This document shows, piece after piece, positions 43,487 to 53,734 of a stretch of 64,000 nt of DNA. This DNA is from Sergeia podlipaevii (taxonomy: Eukaryota > Euglenozoa > Kinetoplastea > Trypanosomatida > Trypanosomatidae). The stretch is taken from positions 1-64,000 of the forward strand of contig JASANZ010002237.1 in the NCBI GenBank assembly GCA_030849805.1, read 5' to 3'. A program made the position numbers and the translations under genes. The notes beneath the pieces were generated by a model. The model made no database searches. It worked only from the letters and a program-made list of their open reading frames with translations, and was not told where the DNA came from. Each line of letters opens with the position of its first letter. Position 1 is the stretch's first letter.

Positions 43487-45382
43487 CTAATTGAGAAGTG
43501 TTAAGAGCGGATACTGATCAGACACAGAGCACTTGATAGTCTTCTGAGCCTCCACCGCTGATGACTCCTCCTCCTCCTCCTCCTGCATTGACGCAGCCGT
43601 GACAGTGGCACCATCCTCCGCTTGCTCCGCTGACTTGGTACTAAACCCTGCATGAAGCCGATGCCAGGCCGCTTCCTCTCCTTCAATGGGCAGCTCCACG
43701 AGTGGCCGAGGCACCACCACACGCACACGGCGGTACCGTTGAAGGAAAGGAGCAAGTTGGCCGTGTGTGGCCGAAGACTTCCCGCGGCCTCGCAGCAAGC
43801 AGCGTTGGTACCGCCCTGCAGTCTCTGGAACCCCGCGTGTGGAATCCTCCCCCCCTTCCTGCTGCTGATGAAGCACAACCCAGTCCCCACCTTTGCTAAC
43901 AACGTGAGCGTCTAAAGGCACAGCGGTCCCAATTGAAGCGTCCGCGGCCGCAACGACCACCTCAGCGGTCTTGTGTGCACCACCACCCGCTTGCACTCGC
44001 CGTTGCAACTGCTGCTTGTGACCGTGAGGGGTGACAACCCCAGAGGACGGCACAAAATAAAAGTAGTTGGTCTGGCGGTCGAAGCGGTGGTGTCGGAACG
44101 TGTTGGTAGTGCGCTCGTGCTGCGGTGGCTGCCCCGCAAGCGTGAAAGCATCCTCGTAGCCACGCACGCTCTCAGTTCTGCCAAGGAATGTGTTACCCAC
44201 TAGCACATCTGGACGAGTCACACGCGATACAAAGTCAAGCGCTACCTCTCTGTGGGCATCCAGCTGGCCCTCAGGCCGCCGTTGTTGTTCTTGCGGCGAC
44301 CGTAACGAAAAAGAAGAAGGAGACGCCGTGCGTCCATGATTGCCCTCACTGAGGGTGAACGGGCTGCCGTGAAGACTCACGTCGGGGTCCGCCATCTCCG
44401 CTCTGTCGCTCACAGCAAGGCTCTTGCCGCGGTAGCAAAGGTCAATATTCGTCAATACGCATCGCACGCTCGGCGGCGGTGAGAAAGCCCTGCCGCTGTT
44501 GTTGTTGTTGCTTCCCAGCCCGTCATCAGAAGTAGTGGCAGTGGTGGTGCTAGAAAAGGATGAGCAAGGCTCCCATTGCAACTCCACCGTCACGCCAGGG
44601 CTAGTGGGAAGTAAGCGTGCGGTCCAGCGCGAGTTCGTCTTCACAAACACCTGCAGTTCTCCAGCGCGGCCATTCCGGCTGCTGCCTACAAGGCAATAGC
44701 ACGGAGCCGCCACTCCTCCTCCCTCCACTTCCTCCGCTGAGGTGGTTGCTTCAAATTTGTCTGTCGATGATTCCTTTCGCGCCTCAGTCCCAACCTCACC
44801 ATTACCGTCAGAGTCCTCATTACTATTACTGTCGCCGTCGTGCGAGAGCAATGATGCTGGTATAGTGGCTGAACGAGGTGCAGTGAGGCTTTTTGCCGTA
44901 TCTGCGTAGCAAACAAAAAAAGAAGATGCTGCAGTGCCAACAATAGGGGAAGAAGAGCTACAAATGGCTTGAGCAATTACGTTGCAGGAATCTTGAAGCG
45001 CCACCACGTCTGGCGCACATGTCCGCACGGTGGCGGCGATGTAAGCAGCTCGCGTGTCGAGAGGTAACCGACGCTTACAGTGACGGTGCGTATTGCCAGA
45101 GCCATCCACCGCCCACGACATGATCGACAAGGGCGGTGAGGCGGGTGTGTTTCTCTCTCTGTGAGCGGTGCTGCTGCTCCTGTTACCGCTAGTGCCACTA
45201 CTCACAAACCGCATCTGGGACAGTAGGCACGACAATGCCATCGAGCTGGTAGAAGAAAAAAGAAGCCCCAATATACACCCACTGAGAGAAGACCGTGCGG
45301 CACCGATGCGAAGATGCGTCGATCGCAGTGTCATTGCAGCGGCACGCTGCTGCTGCTTCACAATCTCAGTTGAAGGCCGCAT
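43487..45382 (-). CDS. EEP-fold protein with substituted catalytic motifs
   Basis: 631 residues. It follows the order of the endonuclease/exonuclease/phosphatase superfamily, closest in feel to the TDP2 or CCR4 type, but its recognisable active-site positions differ. W-A-V-D-G at 90-94 replaces W-N-x; L-Q-D at 129-131 replaces L-Q-E; the T-x-H-L strand reads T-N-I-D-L; G-N-T-F at 396-399 replaces G-D-x-N; and S-D-Q-Y-P at 621-625 replaces S-D-H-x-P. One or two changes might be tolerated; all together suggest no hydrolase activity. Residues 1-65 (Arg, Ser, Leu, Ala, no acid after position 6) look like a mitochondrial presequence. It could be a structural or RNA/DNA-binding pseudo-enzyme; kinetoplast RNA-editing complexes contain active EEP exonucleases, but a link is speculation. 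Ser- and Gly-rich insertions split the fold. I am confident of the gene and moderately so of the fold. Confidence 0.62.
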   Translation of the reverse strand: MRPSTEIVKQQQRAAAMTLRSTHLRIGAARSSLSGCILGLLFSSTSSMALSCLLSQMRFVSSGTSGNRSSSTAHRERNTPASPPLSIMSWAVDGSGNTHRHCKRRLPLDTRAAYIAATVRTCAPDVVALQDSCNVIAQAICSSSSPIVGTAASSFFVCYADTAKSLTAPRSATIPASLLSHDGDSNSNEDSDGNGEVGTEARKESSTDKFEATTSAEEVEGGGVAAPCYCLVGSSRNGRAGELQVFVKTNSRWTARLLPTSPGVTVELQWEPCSSFSSTTTATTSDDGLGSNNNNSGRAFSPPPSVRCVLTNIDLCYRGKSLAVSDRAEMADPDVSLHGSPFTLSEGNHGRTASPSSFSLRSPQEQQRRPEGQLDAHREVALDFVSRVTRPDVLVGNTFLGRTESVRGYEDAFTLAGQPPQHERTTNTFRHHRFDRQTNYFYFVPSSGVVTPHGHKQQLQRRVQAGGGAHKTAEVVVAAADASIGTAVPLDAHVVSKGGDWVVLHQQQEGGEDSTRGVPETAGRYQRCLLRGRGKSSATHGQLAPFLQRYRRVRVVVPRPLVELPIEGEEAAWHRLHAGFSTKSAEQAEDGATVTAASMQEEEEEESSAVEAQKTIKCSVSDQYPLLTLLN

Positions 45383-46040
45383 CTGAAGCCAGCTTCCTAG
45401 TACTATGTAAAAACTTCAGCTAAACAACGCAATAAAAAAGCGGGATGAAGGAGAGAAAAGGAGAAAAGACAGAAAAAAAAAATGAGAAACAGACGTTTAA
45501 GCATAAATGAGTGTTTGTAAAAAATAGTTTAAAAGGTAATAATTCACATTTAAATCAAATAGCAAAATCCACCCCCCATATTTCTGAGGAGAAGGGGAGA
45601 GGTGGAGGTAGCGGCATTATTGCATGCTTTTCTTTTTCTTTTTGTTTTGTTGAATTTCTTTTGAAAGGACCGCAATAAAGCATTTATTATTAACAGTATT
45701 ATCTTGTTTGTTTTTTCTCTTTCTTCCCCCTGCTCCAGACAGCGGGTATATTTTGACTCACGTCAATATATATATATATATATGAGAAATGTGCTTATTT
45801 ATATATACTGTATATTCGTATGACGAATAGATAAAGCGCAAGTGCAACTCAGCAAAATAATGAAAAAGAAAGACGATTGTAGTTTTAAGATGAAGAAGAA
45901 AAAACCGCGATAAAGTACGAAAATGCAAGAAAAAAAAAAAGGAGGGCCCACCGCACCCAAAATGAAGAAGGCAGAGGGGAAGGGGACACCCCCTCCCCCC
46001 ACCTGTACATTTGTCTATCTCCGTTCTCCCTCTCTCTCTC
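45383..46040. other. Spacer between the HAD phosphatase and EEP-fold genes
   Basis: No gene seen. Beyond the acceptor it holds a TA repeat (about 45764-45782), A runs (45930-45940), a C-rich stretch (about 45989-46000) and a CT repeat (46028-46041) touching the HAD gene's stop. Confidence 0.5.
45420..45482 (-). promoter_or_regulatory. Predicted spliced-leader acceptor for the EEP-fold gene
   Basis: A long minus-strand pyrimidine tract (45482-45440) is followed by T-G-T-T-T-A-G, AG at 45421-45420, giving a 5' UTR of about 37 bases. Confidence 0.45.
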
Positions 46041-47693
46041 TCAAAGCTGCCTGGCACGCGCACGAGCCCTGGCTGCACACGCTGTCACCCTAGCCTCTGA
46101 AAAGAGGTTCTCGCTCCTGATGACATTTTCACTTTCAGTCTCCCCCGATGCTGCCCTCTCGCACTCGTTGAGTAGCTCCTCCAGAAACAAGGCGGTACCT
46201 TCTTCCTCACCGCCTACATGATACGTGTTGGGCCCGGGCGGCGGTGTCGCAGCAGGCATGTCCTCAGTAGATGGCTCGTGTGGAGAAAGAGAGATGAAGC
46301 GCATAGGCGGGAAGAGCGTCAACGGCTTGTCCACGGAGGATGGCACATCACCGAAGGCAAGTGCGCGATCAAGTGAAAAGTCAAGTTCTGCGCTGTGAGC
46401 ACTGAGCCAGCGCATGCACGTGCCTTTATCAATACCGCGTTGGTGAATGCAGACACTATTCGGCTGAGGCATCGTGACGAGGCCAAGAGCAGAAAGCCTC
46501 TCGAGAGCACCAACCGCCTTGGCTGCGCATGAAGAGCAGCAACGCAACTGTGAGGGAGCATCATCACCATCGCCACCTACAGCTACCACCACTTCTGTCT
46601 TTTCTTCACCCCCTTCATCTTCGCAACTACTACTACTAAAAGCAGAGGTTACGGCGGTAGCGCTGCTGCCGTTGAAAGGAAAAATTATAGGGAAGTGTCG
46701 CATGGGTATCCCTAGTACTACCACCTGGGCAATAGGCCCGTCACTTCTCACAGTGCCGTCTGCACACGGTATGCCCTGCGAGTCCACCAAGGTGTCCTGC
46801 GTCTCGGGTAAGAAAAAGCCTTCCTGCGCAAGTTTACCCATGTCAAATAGCGAAATATCATCAAAGCACAGCGGAGTCGAGGAGGCTACGCACGATGCGG
46901 CGGTGGCACTCCCCTGACAGGGCAGTCGACCCACGTTCTTGGCTCTCACCTCTGCCAGCACTTTCTCCAGCATCTCCGCGTAGGTCTTGTGATACTTGGT
47001 GCTGAGACATCCTTTGAAAAAGTGAAATGCCTTCTCAGGGTCGTAGTCGCTTACAAACGCGGCGTGCTCGAAGAAGCGAACAATCGCCGCGCGGCCTTCG
47101 ATCGTGGCCGCCGTGTGCGCCGCCCCGCCATTCTGCATCGTAGTGGTGCCTCTATCTCCACCGCTTTCCGCGAATGCAGCAGCATTCCCTACAGCGGAAG
47201 CCTTCTCTCGATACTCAACCCATTCCTCGATGCCTACCGCCGCAGAAACCCGCTCATCTGCTGAATGACTAGACCGTAGCGCTGCCCACTCCCTCAGGAC
47301 CACACTCGGGTCCCTTGAGCGGAAGAGGGCAGCTCCGGTAAAGCCGCACAGTAGCAGGCGACCTGGAGCCTTCCCCGCTGCCCTCCTTACCTCCCTCTCT
47401 TCCTTCTCCTCCCTAGCTTCATTGCCGACCAGGTGAGGTTCAACTAATAACGGAAAAAGAAAAGGCGCGAGGTCTGCATACACCTGGCGCATCATGCGTT
47501 TACCTGCAGTGGATGCCACGCAGAGAGACCCACCGAGTGCGATGAAGCGGGAGAGATGGGGGAGGCAGCTGCGGTATGTAGAGCCAAATACGGCTGTGCT
47601 CTGAGAGAGGCTGTAGTACTTACCACCTGCCTTGGAGGGGGTAGGACAGAGTGTGCCATCCAGATCGGCCACAAGCCAGTAGCCCTTTAGCAT
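46041..47693 (-). CDS. HAD-superfamily hydrolase, probable phosphatase
   Basis: 550 residues. Motif I is V-A-D-L-D-G-T-L with nucleophile D10 and D12. Motif II is probably the V-A-S-T stretch near 59-62. A conserved Lys lies in G-I-D-K-G-T-C-M-R-W, and motif IV is A-L-A-F-G-D-V-P-x-x-V-D-K, with Gly-Asp and a later Asp binding magnesium. The G-I-D-K-G then F-G-D arrangement is that of the Cof/sucrose-phosphatase/phosphomannomutase group with a C2-type cap, which here is very large (about 100-430). It would remove phosphate from a sugar phosphate or similar metabolite; the substrate is unknown. Ser/Glu-rich insertions lie in the cap. The C-terminus ends in alternating Arg-Ala. A polypyrimidine-AG signal lies 24 bases upstream of the start. 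Confidence 0.78.
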   Translation of the reverse strand: MLKGYWLVADLDGTLCPTPSKAGGKYYSLSQSTAVFGSTYRSCLPHLSRFIALGGSLCVASTAGKRMMRQVYADLAPFLFPLLVEPHLVGNEAREEKEEREVRRAAGKAPGRLLLCGFTGAALFRSRDPSVVLREWAALRSSHSADERVSAAVGIEEWVEYREKASAVGNAAAFAESGGDRGTTTMQNGGAAHTAATIEGRAAIVRFFEHAAFVSDYDPEKAFHFFKGCLSTKYHKTYAEMLEKVLAEVRAKNVGRLPCQGSATAASCVASSTPLCFDDISLFDMGKLAQEGFFLPETQDTLVDSQGIPCADGTVRSDGPIAQVVVLGIPMRHFPIIFPFNGSSATAVTSAFSSSSCEDEGGEEKTEVVVAVGGDGDDAPSQLRCCSSCAAKAVGALERLSALGLVTMPQPNSVCIHQRGIDKGTCMRWLSAHSAELDFSLDRALAFGDVPSSVDKPLTLFPPMRFISLSPHEPSTEDMPAATPPPGPNTYHVGGEEEGTALFLEELLNECERAASGETESENVIRSENLFSEARVTACAARARARARQL

Positions 47694-49312
47694 ATCTCCC
47701 TTCTTTCAGATTCCTTTCTTAAAGAGACAAACAAGCGAAGGGAAAAAAAAAGAAAGAAATGAGAAAGGGTCTAACGGGAAAAAAAAAAAAGAAAGAAGAG
47801 TCTCTAAAGCATATAATAGTAATGATAATAATAATAAGAAAACTAATGATATGTGTAGCTACCCTGAGCAAATAGTGCGCAAAAGAAAAAAAAAGAGAGG
47901 GAAAAAAAGTAGCTGTTCGGGTCTATGAAGTGTCGCATGGCAATATATACTAAAGCAAAAAAAAAAAAATAACAAGGCAAAAAAAAAAAAACGTAAGATG
48001 AAACCCTGAATGCGCATCTTAGATAGATCTCTCTTACGCCTTTCTCGTGAATATTGGGGAGAGAGGGGAGAAGGCTAGTTGTTTTGTTTTGCTTTTTCTT
48101 CTTTTCTTTTGTATGTGTTATTATCTTCCAATATCACCTGTCATAAAATGCTGTAGAAGAGCATAAGACAAACACGCAAACCCATGCATCAAGACATACA
48201 TACACACGCACACAAACGCGTGCTCACCCATATGTTAGCCAAGCATGGTTGTGCATCCCTATTCAAGAAGAAGAAAAAACTGTTCTTTTATGCGCTTGCG
48301 TATGTATCTGAGTAGGTTTTCCCTGTCATTGTACATGCTCAAACAGCATAGGAAGAAAAGGGGGGAAAACACAAGTCAGCATGCTACACGCAGACACACA
48401 TATATATTGAAAGGGTACACAGTTTCTCATACCAGTGGTGTAGTGCATGCAGTAAGCAAGCACACTATTTTTGTTTTTCGTTTTCATTTTTCGTTGTTGT
48501 TGTTGTTTTTTTCCTTTTCTTCTTCTTTTGCCCTTCCTTATCGTGTAACAAAGCGCTGTGGATGTCACAGATATAAAGTGTGTAAAAAGTGATTTAAAGA
48601 AAATAGATATAAAACAAAAACAAAAAAAGAAAAAGCAATCATTCAAAAATAATCACACATACCGATAGAAAGAGAGGGGAAAAGGTGACAGATAAGGAAA
48701 CGGGAGTGTGTATATATATATATATATCATTGCAATCACGCTCATGCAGAGAAAAGAAATTCTGCGCAGTTAATAATAAAAGAAAAACCACCACTACCAC
48801 CTGAAAGCATGCACGCTTGCAGAGACAGACACGTATGAATGCACCGTTCTCTCTTCTTCTTCTCATCACCTCTTCCCTCATATTTTCTTTTGATGTGCAT
48901 ACAGCAATAAATAGCACCAGTGGAAGACACCTTGTGTGCGCGTGCGCGAAAATAGAAAATATATATGTAGAAAGAGAAAGAGAAAGAAATAAGTAAAAAA
49001 AATCAGAAAAGAAAGTTAAAGTAAAAGAAGTAACGTCACTGTTTGCATTGGCTAACCAACATGACAGCAAGCAATCACACATTTATTACTACTATTATCT
49101 TTTTGCCTTCCTTCATTTTTTACCTCGTTCTTTCTCGCGCGCACTCTCTTCCTCTGAACGTCCGTTCTCTTAATGTTCTCTCCTCTATTTTTGCAAAAAA
49201 AAATAAAAAGAGAAAAAAAAAAGACAAATATTAGAGAGGCCCCCCTTTTTTCATGTGGGTAGACGAAATATATTGTAATAATGTGTGTGTGTATCTCTTT
49301 CTTCTTGCCTGC
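47694..49312. other. Long spacer downstream of transaldolase
   Basis: 1.6 kb without a supportable gene on either strand; only short low-complexity frames. Several A runs (about 47780-47791, 47957-47969 and 47977-47990), a TA repeat (about 48711-48727), a GTT repeat (48493-48507) and short CA stretches (about 48200-48213). No tRNA-like arms or snoRNA C/D boxes in a plausible arrangement were noticed. Confidence 0.5.
47718..47759 (-). promoter_or_regulatory. Predicted spliced-leader acceptor for the HAD phosphatase
   Basis: Minus-strand pyrimidine-rich sequence (47759-47737) with the first AG at 47719-47718, giving a 24-base 5' UTR. Confidence 0.45.
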
Positions 49313-50308
49313 TTACAGCTTTGCCTTCAGCGCGTGCATGAGCTTCATGGAGTCCTTGTTGAAGTTGCGGATACCCTCGGAGAGCTTCTCCACACCCATT
49401 GGGTCTTCATTGTGCATGAAGAGGAAGTCGGCCTGGGTCAGCTCGGGCAGCTTGGCCATCCTTGAAGAAGAGTTAGTCGCGTTGAGCTTGCGGGTAACAG
49501 GGGCGTTGCTCTTGGCGAGCTCCTCGAGGAGCGTAGGAGAGATGGTAAGCTTGTCGCAACCAGCAAGCTCCAGCACCTCACTCGCGTTACGGAAGGACGC
49601 ACCCATCACGATGGTCTTGTACCCGTGCTGCTTGTAGTAGTTGTAAATCTTCGTCACAGAGACCACGCCAGGATCAGCGGCGCCGACAAACCTATTGGCG
49701 TTGGCGGGGTCACTCTTCTTGTACCAGTCCAAAATGCGGCCAACGAAGGGGGAGATCAGAGAGACGTTTGCCTGCGCACACGCCACAGCCTGCGCGAAGG
49801 AGAAGAGAAGGGTCAGGTTGCAGTTGATGTTCTCCTTCTCAAGCTGGCGAGCAGCCTGAATACCCTCCCACGTCGAGGCAAGCTTCACGTAGATACGGTT
49901 GCGTTTGATGCCGGCCTCCGCGTACAACCGGATAAGCAGGCGTGCCTTGGCAATCATCTTCTCCGTGTCGAATGAAAGCTTCGCGTCCACTTCGGTCGAA
50001 ACACGACCTGGAACGACCTTAAGAATCTCCACACCGAAGCTCGTGGTTAGCTTGTCCATGGCAAGTTCAAGGATGTTAGCGGCATCATTGTTGTCGGGGA
50101 AGTACTTCTTGTACTTGTGAATGTTAGCCTTGGCAAAGGCGATGGCCTCGACTGCGAGATGCTGATACTGGGGCAGGCGGGACCCGGCAAGTACAAGAGA
50201 AGGGTTCGTGGTGGCGTCCTCCGGCTTGAACTGAGCAAGAAGACCGAAGTCGGCCGTATCCGCGACGACGGTAGTAACCTGCTTAAGCTGTTCCAACTGA
50301 GAAGGCAT
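49313..50308 (-). CDS. TAL: Transaldolase with a glycosomal targeting tripeptide
   Basis: 331 residues, the usual length for the TalB class, and full of signature segments: T-V-V-A-D-T-A-D-F with D17, D-A-T-T-N-P-S-L, the Schiff-base lysine K142 in [30 protein letters not shown] and V-M-G-A-S-F-R. It transfers a dihydroxyacetone unit between sugar phosphates in the non-oxidative pentose phosphate pathway. The C-terminus is A-K-L, a type 1 peroxisomal signal, so at least part of the enzyme is probably in glycosomes. The gene lacks the Ser/Gln insertions of its neighbours and appears to favour G/C-ending codons more strongly, as expected of a highly expressed gene. All catalytic residues are present. 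Confidence 0.97.
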   Translation of the reverse strand: MPSQLEQLKQVTTVVADTADFGLLAQFKPEDATTNPSLVLAGSRLPQYQHLAVEAIAFAKANIHKYKKYFPDNNDAANILELAMDKLTTSFGVEILKVVPGRVSTEVDAKLSFDTEKMIAKARLLIRLYAEAGIKRNRIYVKLASTWEGIQAARQLEKENINCNLTLLFSFAQAVACAQANVSLISPFVGRILDWYKKSDPANANRFVGAADPGVVSVTKIYNYYKQHGYKTIVMGASFRNASEVLELAGCDKLTISPTLLEELAKSNAPVTRKLNATNSSSRMAKLPELTQADFLFMHNEDPMGVEKLSEGIRNFNKDSMKLMHALKAKL

Positions 50309-52366
50309 GGCTTGATATAGATGTTTCTCGCTTCCCCTTCTAGTTCAGATCTTGTGAGTGTACTTGTTGTGGCTGTTGTTTTTCTTTTTAAGCTTTTTTT
50401 TTTTGACAGATAAAAAGTGATACTTTTTTATAAACGATAATGTGCTCGACTTCAATCCTTTAATGAAAAAAGTAGAGGAAAAGATAAACAGTTGGACGAA
50501 GTCCAAACGGTGGGGAAAGAAGAAGGGGATCTTTGTATTTTTGAAGATGAGCAATACCTTTTTAGAAAAATGGAATGAAACAATTCATTCATGCTGTCCT
50601 CTCCCTCTCTCTAGTTAGCTTCCAAGAATAGCAGCCCCTCCCCTCGTCTCTGTTGACAAATAGGAAGATGAGAAAAAAAAATACAACAGAATGGTAAACA
50701 AGGAGAAGCACTGTGAATGCCTTTCTTATTAAAAAATAGTGTTTTTGTTGTTGTTGTTGTTGTTGTTGGACGTAGAATTCTGTTGTTCATGCACACACGT
50801 ACAAAGTGGAAAAAAAAGAAGAAAGAAAATTGTTGTTGTTGTTGTTGTTAAATTCCTCTCTCTTCGCGAATGTAGAGAAGTATATGTGTGTGTATACATA
50901 TACCGGGATGATAGAAACAAGTAGAAACGAAGCTACATGTTTGCACTTTCTACAAGTAAAAAAAAAAAAGAAACAAAGAAATTTTCATATATATTTTTCT
51001 TTACAAACTCTTCATTTCCCTTCTCTTTTTCATTTATATTTTTTTTTTCATTTTTTTCCCCCTTCTTCGGATAACTATCGAAGAGAAAGACACAGAAGTA
51101 AAGAAGAAATATGTTTTTATATAGCACAGAAAAAAACAATACGGAGTAGTAAAAAAAGATAAACCTCACAATAGCTGAAAAAAAATATATATATGGAGGG
51201 GCATTCATTCCGTCTTCATTTCTGAGTCTTCAATATATATATATATAGAGAGAGAGAGAGAAAAGAAGAAACCCGGCAGTGATACAATTTTTCAACACAC
51301 ACATACGAAAGCGGTTACCCAAAGGTATAAAAAAAAAAAAGTGAGAGAGAATGTTAAAAAAAAAAAATATTCACATATAAGAAAATTTTAAAAAAAAAGC
51401 GCGTGCACAGGCGGCTATCACGTCATATATATTTATCACCGCATATTACAAAGGCAAAAGAAAAGAACTAAATGTACCATTGCACACCACTGGGACAAAA
51501 TAATAAGAGAAGCAAAAAAAAGAAAACAAAATTTGTAGTTGATATCCTGCAAGTCAGCCATTTCTAATTGTCATTAAGTATATACGGCAAGCAAAACTGA
51601 AGGGAGAGGGGGGAAAAAAAAAGCAATGGCTACTTCAGCGAAGGAATGTGTGTGTGTGTTATAACCCCCAAGTAATTGTGCACAGCAAGTAAAGTGGGCA
51701 CGGCAAGTTGTTGTGAAGAATTCTCTCTCTCTCTCTTTCTTTATTTGAAAAAGAGACCCCCCAATTCGCCTTTCTTTCTTTCTTATATTTCTTCTCTTTT
51801 ATTTCCTTCTTTGATGCCGCGCGACGTGAACAGCATCCCTCTCTTGAGCGTCATTTTTCTTTATATTATTATTTTTTTGCTCTCTCCACCCTGTGCTTCT
51901 TCTGTTCGTCAAAAAAAAAAAAAAAAGATGAGGAAAAGGGAGAGAAATAGACTAGCGCCACTATACGCGCTTTAGTGAGACTCAAATGTTAATGCGGTCC
52001 AGAATGATTTGTTTTGAGAAAAAAAAAAATGAGAACGTTATCCGTAGGGCTTTAGAGCATATCACATGTGTATGCATCCCAATTTTTGGGGAGAAGATTA
52101 GCCTCTCTTTTTGCTTCCTTTGTTGCTCTCAACTCAACGACTTCACTCCTCACTGTCTGTAAAAGTTCTGCCCTCCCCTCCTCCTCTACAAAAGGAAAAG
52201 ATAAAAATAGAAAAGAATGCTTCTGCAATACTACATATCTCACTGTATTATTGCTCCCCTCCCCCCTCCCCTTCCTCTACGATCACTCTATCTATCTCTT
52301 GCCCCTTCCCCCTCCCCACCACATACACATACACACAACGTCCAATCTAATATGGTGCATAGCAAC
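50309..52366. other. Longest spacer, upstream of transaldolase
   Basis: 2.06 kb without a supportable gene. Very AT-rich with many A and T runs, two GTT repeats (about 50746-50768 and 50831-50850), TA and GA repeats near 51232-51261, and CT- and C-rich stretches (about 51722-51740 and 52256-52275). The minus-strand pyrimidine stretch near 50490-50465 with an AG at 50459-50458 is one possible acceptor for transaldolase. The left part is its 5' UTR and the right part the 3' UTR of the SH3BGR-like gene. Confidence 0.45.
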
Positions 52367-53734
52367 TTAGCTTCGAGCCCGAATAAACTGCGTTGGTGAG
52401 TGCGGACTGTCAATAGCAATTGGGTGTGGTGGGGTGGATGTCGTCATCGTATTCGTTGCGGCACGTGTATGATCCTTAGCAGGTGGGGAAATCGTCTTGC
52501 ATGGATCGTTGGGTGGACGATATCCCGCACTCATCAGGGTAGTGATAAGCTCCCCAGCATCTTCGAGCTGCTGAACCTTTTCGAGATCGCCAATGTATTT
52601 GTCATCTACACACAGCGCTGGTAGCGGAGCATTCGTCTGTTTTGCCGTCTTCGTTGCCTTCCTGTGCACGGCCATGAGTATCTGCTGGAGGTGTGCATTA
52701 TCTGCCACGTCGACCGTATGGTGAGGAATCCTCTTGATGAGCAAAAGTGTTTTGAGTGCGCGCATGTGACTACGCTCAAAGCGATCTCCGGTCATGCTGG
52801 ACATGAAAACAATCACCTGGCCGCCATCGCCGATGATGTCCTCCATAAAGTTCTCCGTATTGTCGCCATATTGATACCCCTTAAGCTCGATAACTGGACC
52901 CCCCGGTGGAGTAGGGATTTTTACTTTCTGTGTTCTCTCGCTGCCGCTGCTGCTGCCACCTTTGCCTCTCACTTTCTCTTTGGTCTTTGCTGCCGTCATT
53001 ACTTTTGGCCTTTCCCTCGAGGTCGAGCGCGCGGATGATGAGATGGCAGTGGAAGTAGATTGGCTACCACCACCACCACCATTGACGTCACTAGGTCGAG
53101 GCAGTGGTGGAACTGGACTAACTAGCGGCATCGGCACAACGGCATCCCCGTGGAACAACATCGCAGCCTCCTGCTGCCGCTTCTTCCTTGCGCCACAACT
53201 GTCGATGCTGTCAGTAGACTCCGGCGTAGCGGGAAAATCGCTCAAGCCCTCAGACATGAGAATAATGCCATCTATAAGACCTGGAGATGTAGTATTGCTC
53301 GTCGTCGTCGCCTTGTTAGATGCTGGTGACACGGAAGTCCTAGCAGAAGCAGCGGCGGCACCCGCAACGGGCTTTCTTAAGGTTGGCAAAATTAAATTTG
53401 GTAGCGTGCCACTTACTGCTTGAGTCGCGTTCCATGCACTACCCGCCCTCACACGCTCCTGCTGCCGTGGCAATGTTGATGGTGCTCCTGTGGTGACTTG
53501 TTTCTTTCTCATGTCTATCGCCGCAGCCGTCGTGGTTGTAGTCGGTGTGGTGGTCTTTACAGGTGCCGCCACAGGCTTTACCTCTTCAGCAAGATAGGCA
53601 AGGGCGTCGTCAATGGTTTTGCGTCTTGTGGAGACGAGAAAAGCTAGATTGTCGCGTATCTCAGCATCCGCCTCGGGGTAGGCAATCTCCATGATGCGCG
53701 CCGCCAGTTTTTCTTTTGGATAAGGGTTATCCAT
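52367..53734 (-). CDS. SH3BGR/glutaredoxin-like fold protein
   Basis: 455 residues. At about 305-402 lies a thioredoxin-fold domain of the glutaredoxin-related SH3BGR type: strand V-I-V-F-M-S-S, a helix without any C-x2-C, strand H-H-T-V-D-V-A-D, then L-P-A-L-C-V-D-D with the probable cis-proline and Y-I-G-D-L-E-K-V-Q-Q-L. With no redox cysteines at the active site it is likely a binding domain. Residues 1-50 form a small helical unit (A-R-I-M-E-I-A-Y-P and T-I-D-D-A-L-A-Y-L-A-E-E). The middle is Ser/Thr/Pro-rich and disordered. The start is uncertain: from the pyrimidine tract at 53797-53753 to the ATG at 53734 no AG occurs on the coding strand, so either a more distant acceptor is used or translation begins at Met15 (53692). 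Confidence 0.7.
   Translation of the reverse strand: MDNPYPKEKLAARIMEIAYPEADAEIRDNLAFLVSTRRKTIDDALAYLAEEVKPVAAPVKTTTPTTTTTAAAIDMRKKQVTTGAPSTLPRQQERVRAGSAWNATQAVSGTLPNLILPTLRKPVAGAAAASARTSVSPASNKATTTSNTTSPGLIDGIILMSEGLSDFPATPESTDSIDSCGARKKRQQEAAMLFHGDAVVPMPLVSPVPPLPRPSDVNGGGGGSQSTSTAISSSARSTSRERPKVMTAAKTKEKVRGKGGSSSGSERTQKVKIPTPPGGPVIELKGYQYGDNTENFMEDIIGDGGQVIVFMSSMTGDRFERSHMRALKTLLLIKRIPHHTVDVADNAHLQQILMAVHRKATKTAKQTNAPLPALCVDDKYIGDLEKVQQLEDAGELITTLMSAGYRPPNDPCKTISPPAKDHTRAATNTMTTSTPPHPIAIDSPHSPTQFIRARS

Noticed and set aside
47694..52366. Retroelement or transposon remnant in the long spacers
   Set aside because: No reverse transcriptase, endonuclease or terminal repeat could be seen; only AT-rich simple sequence.
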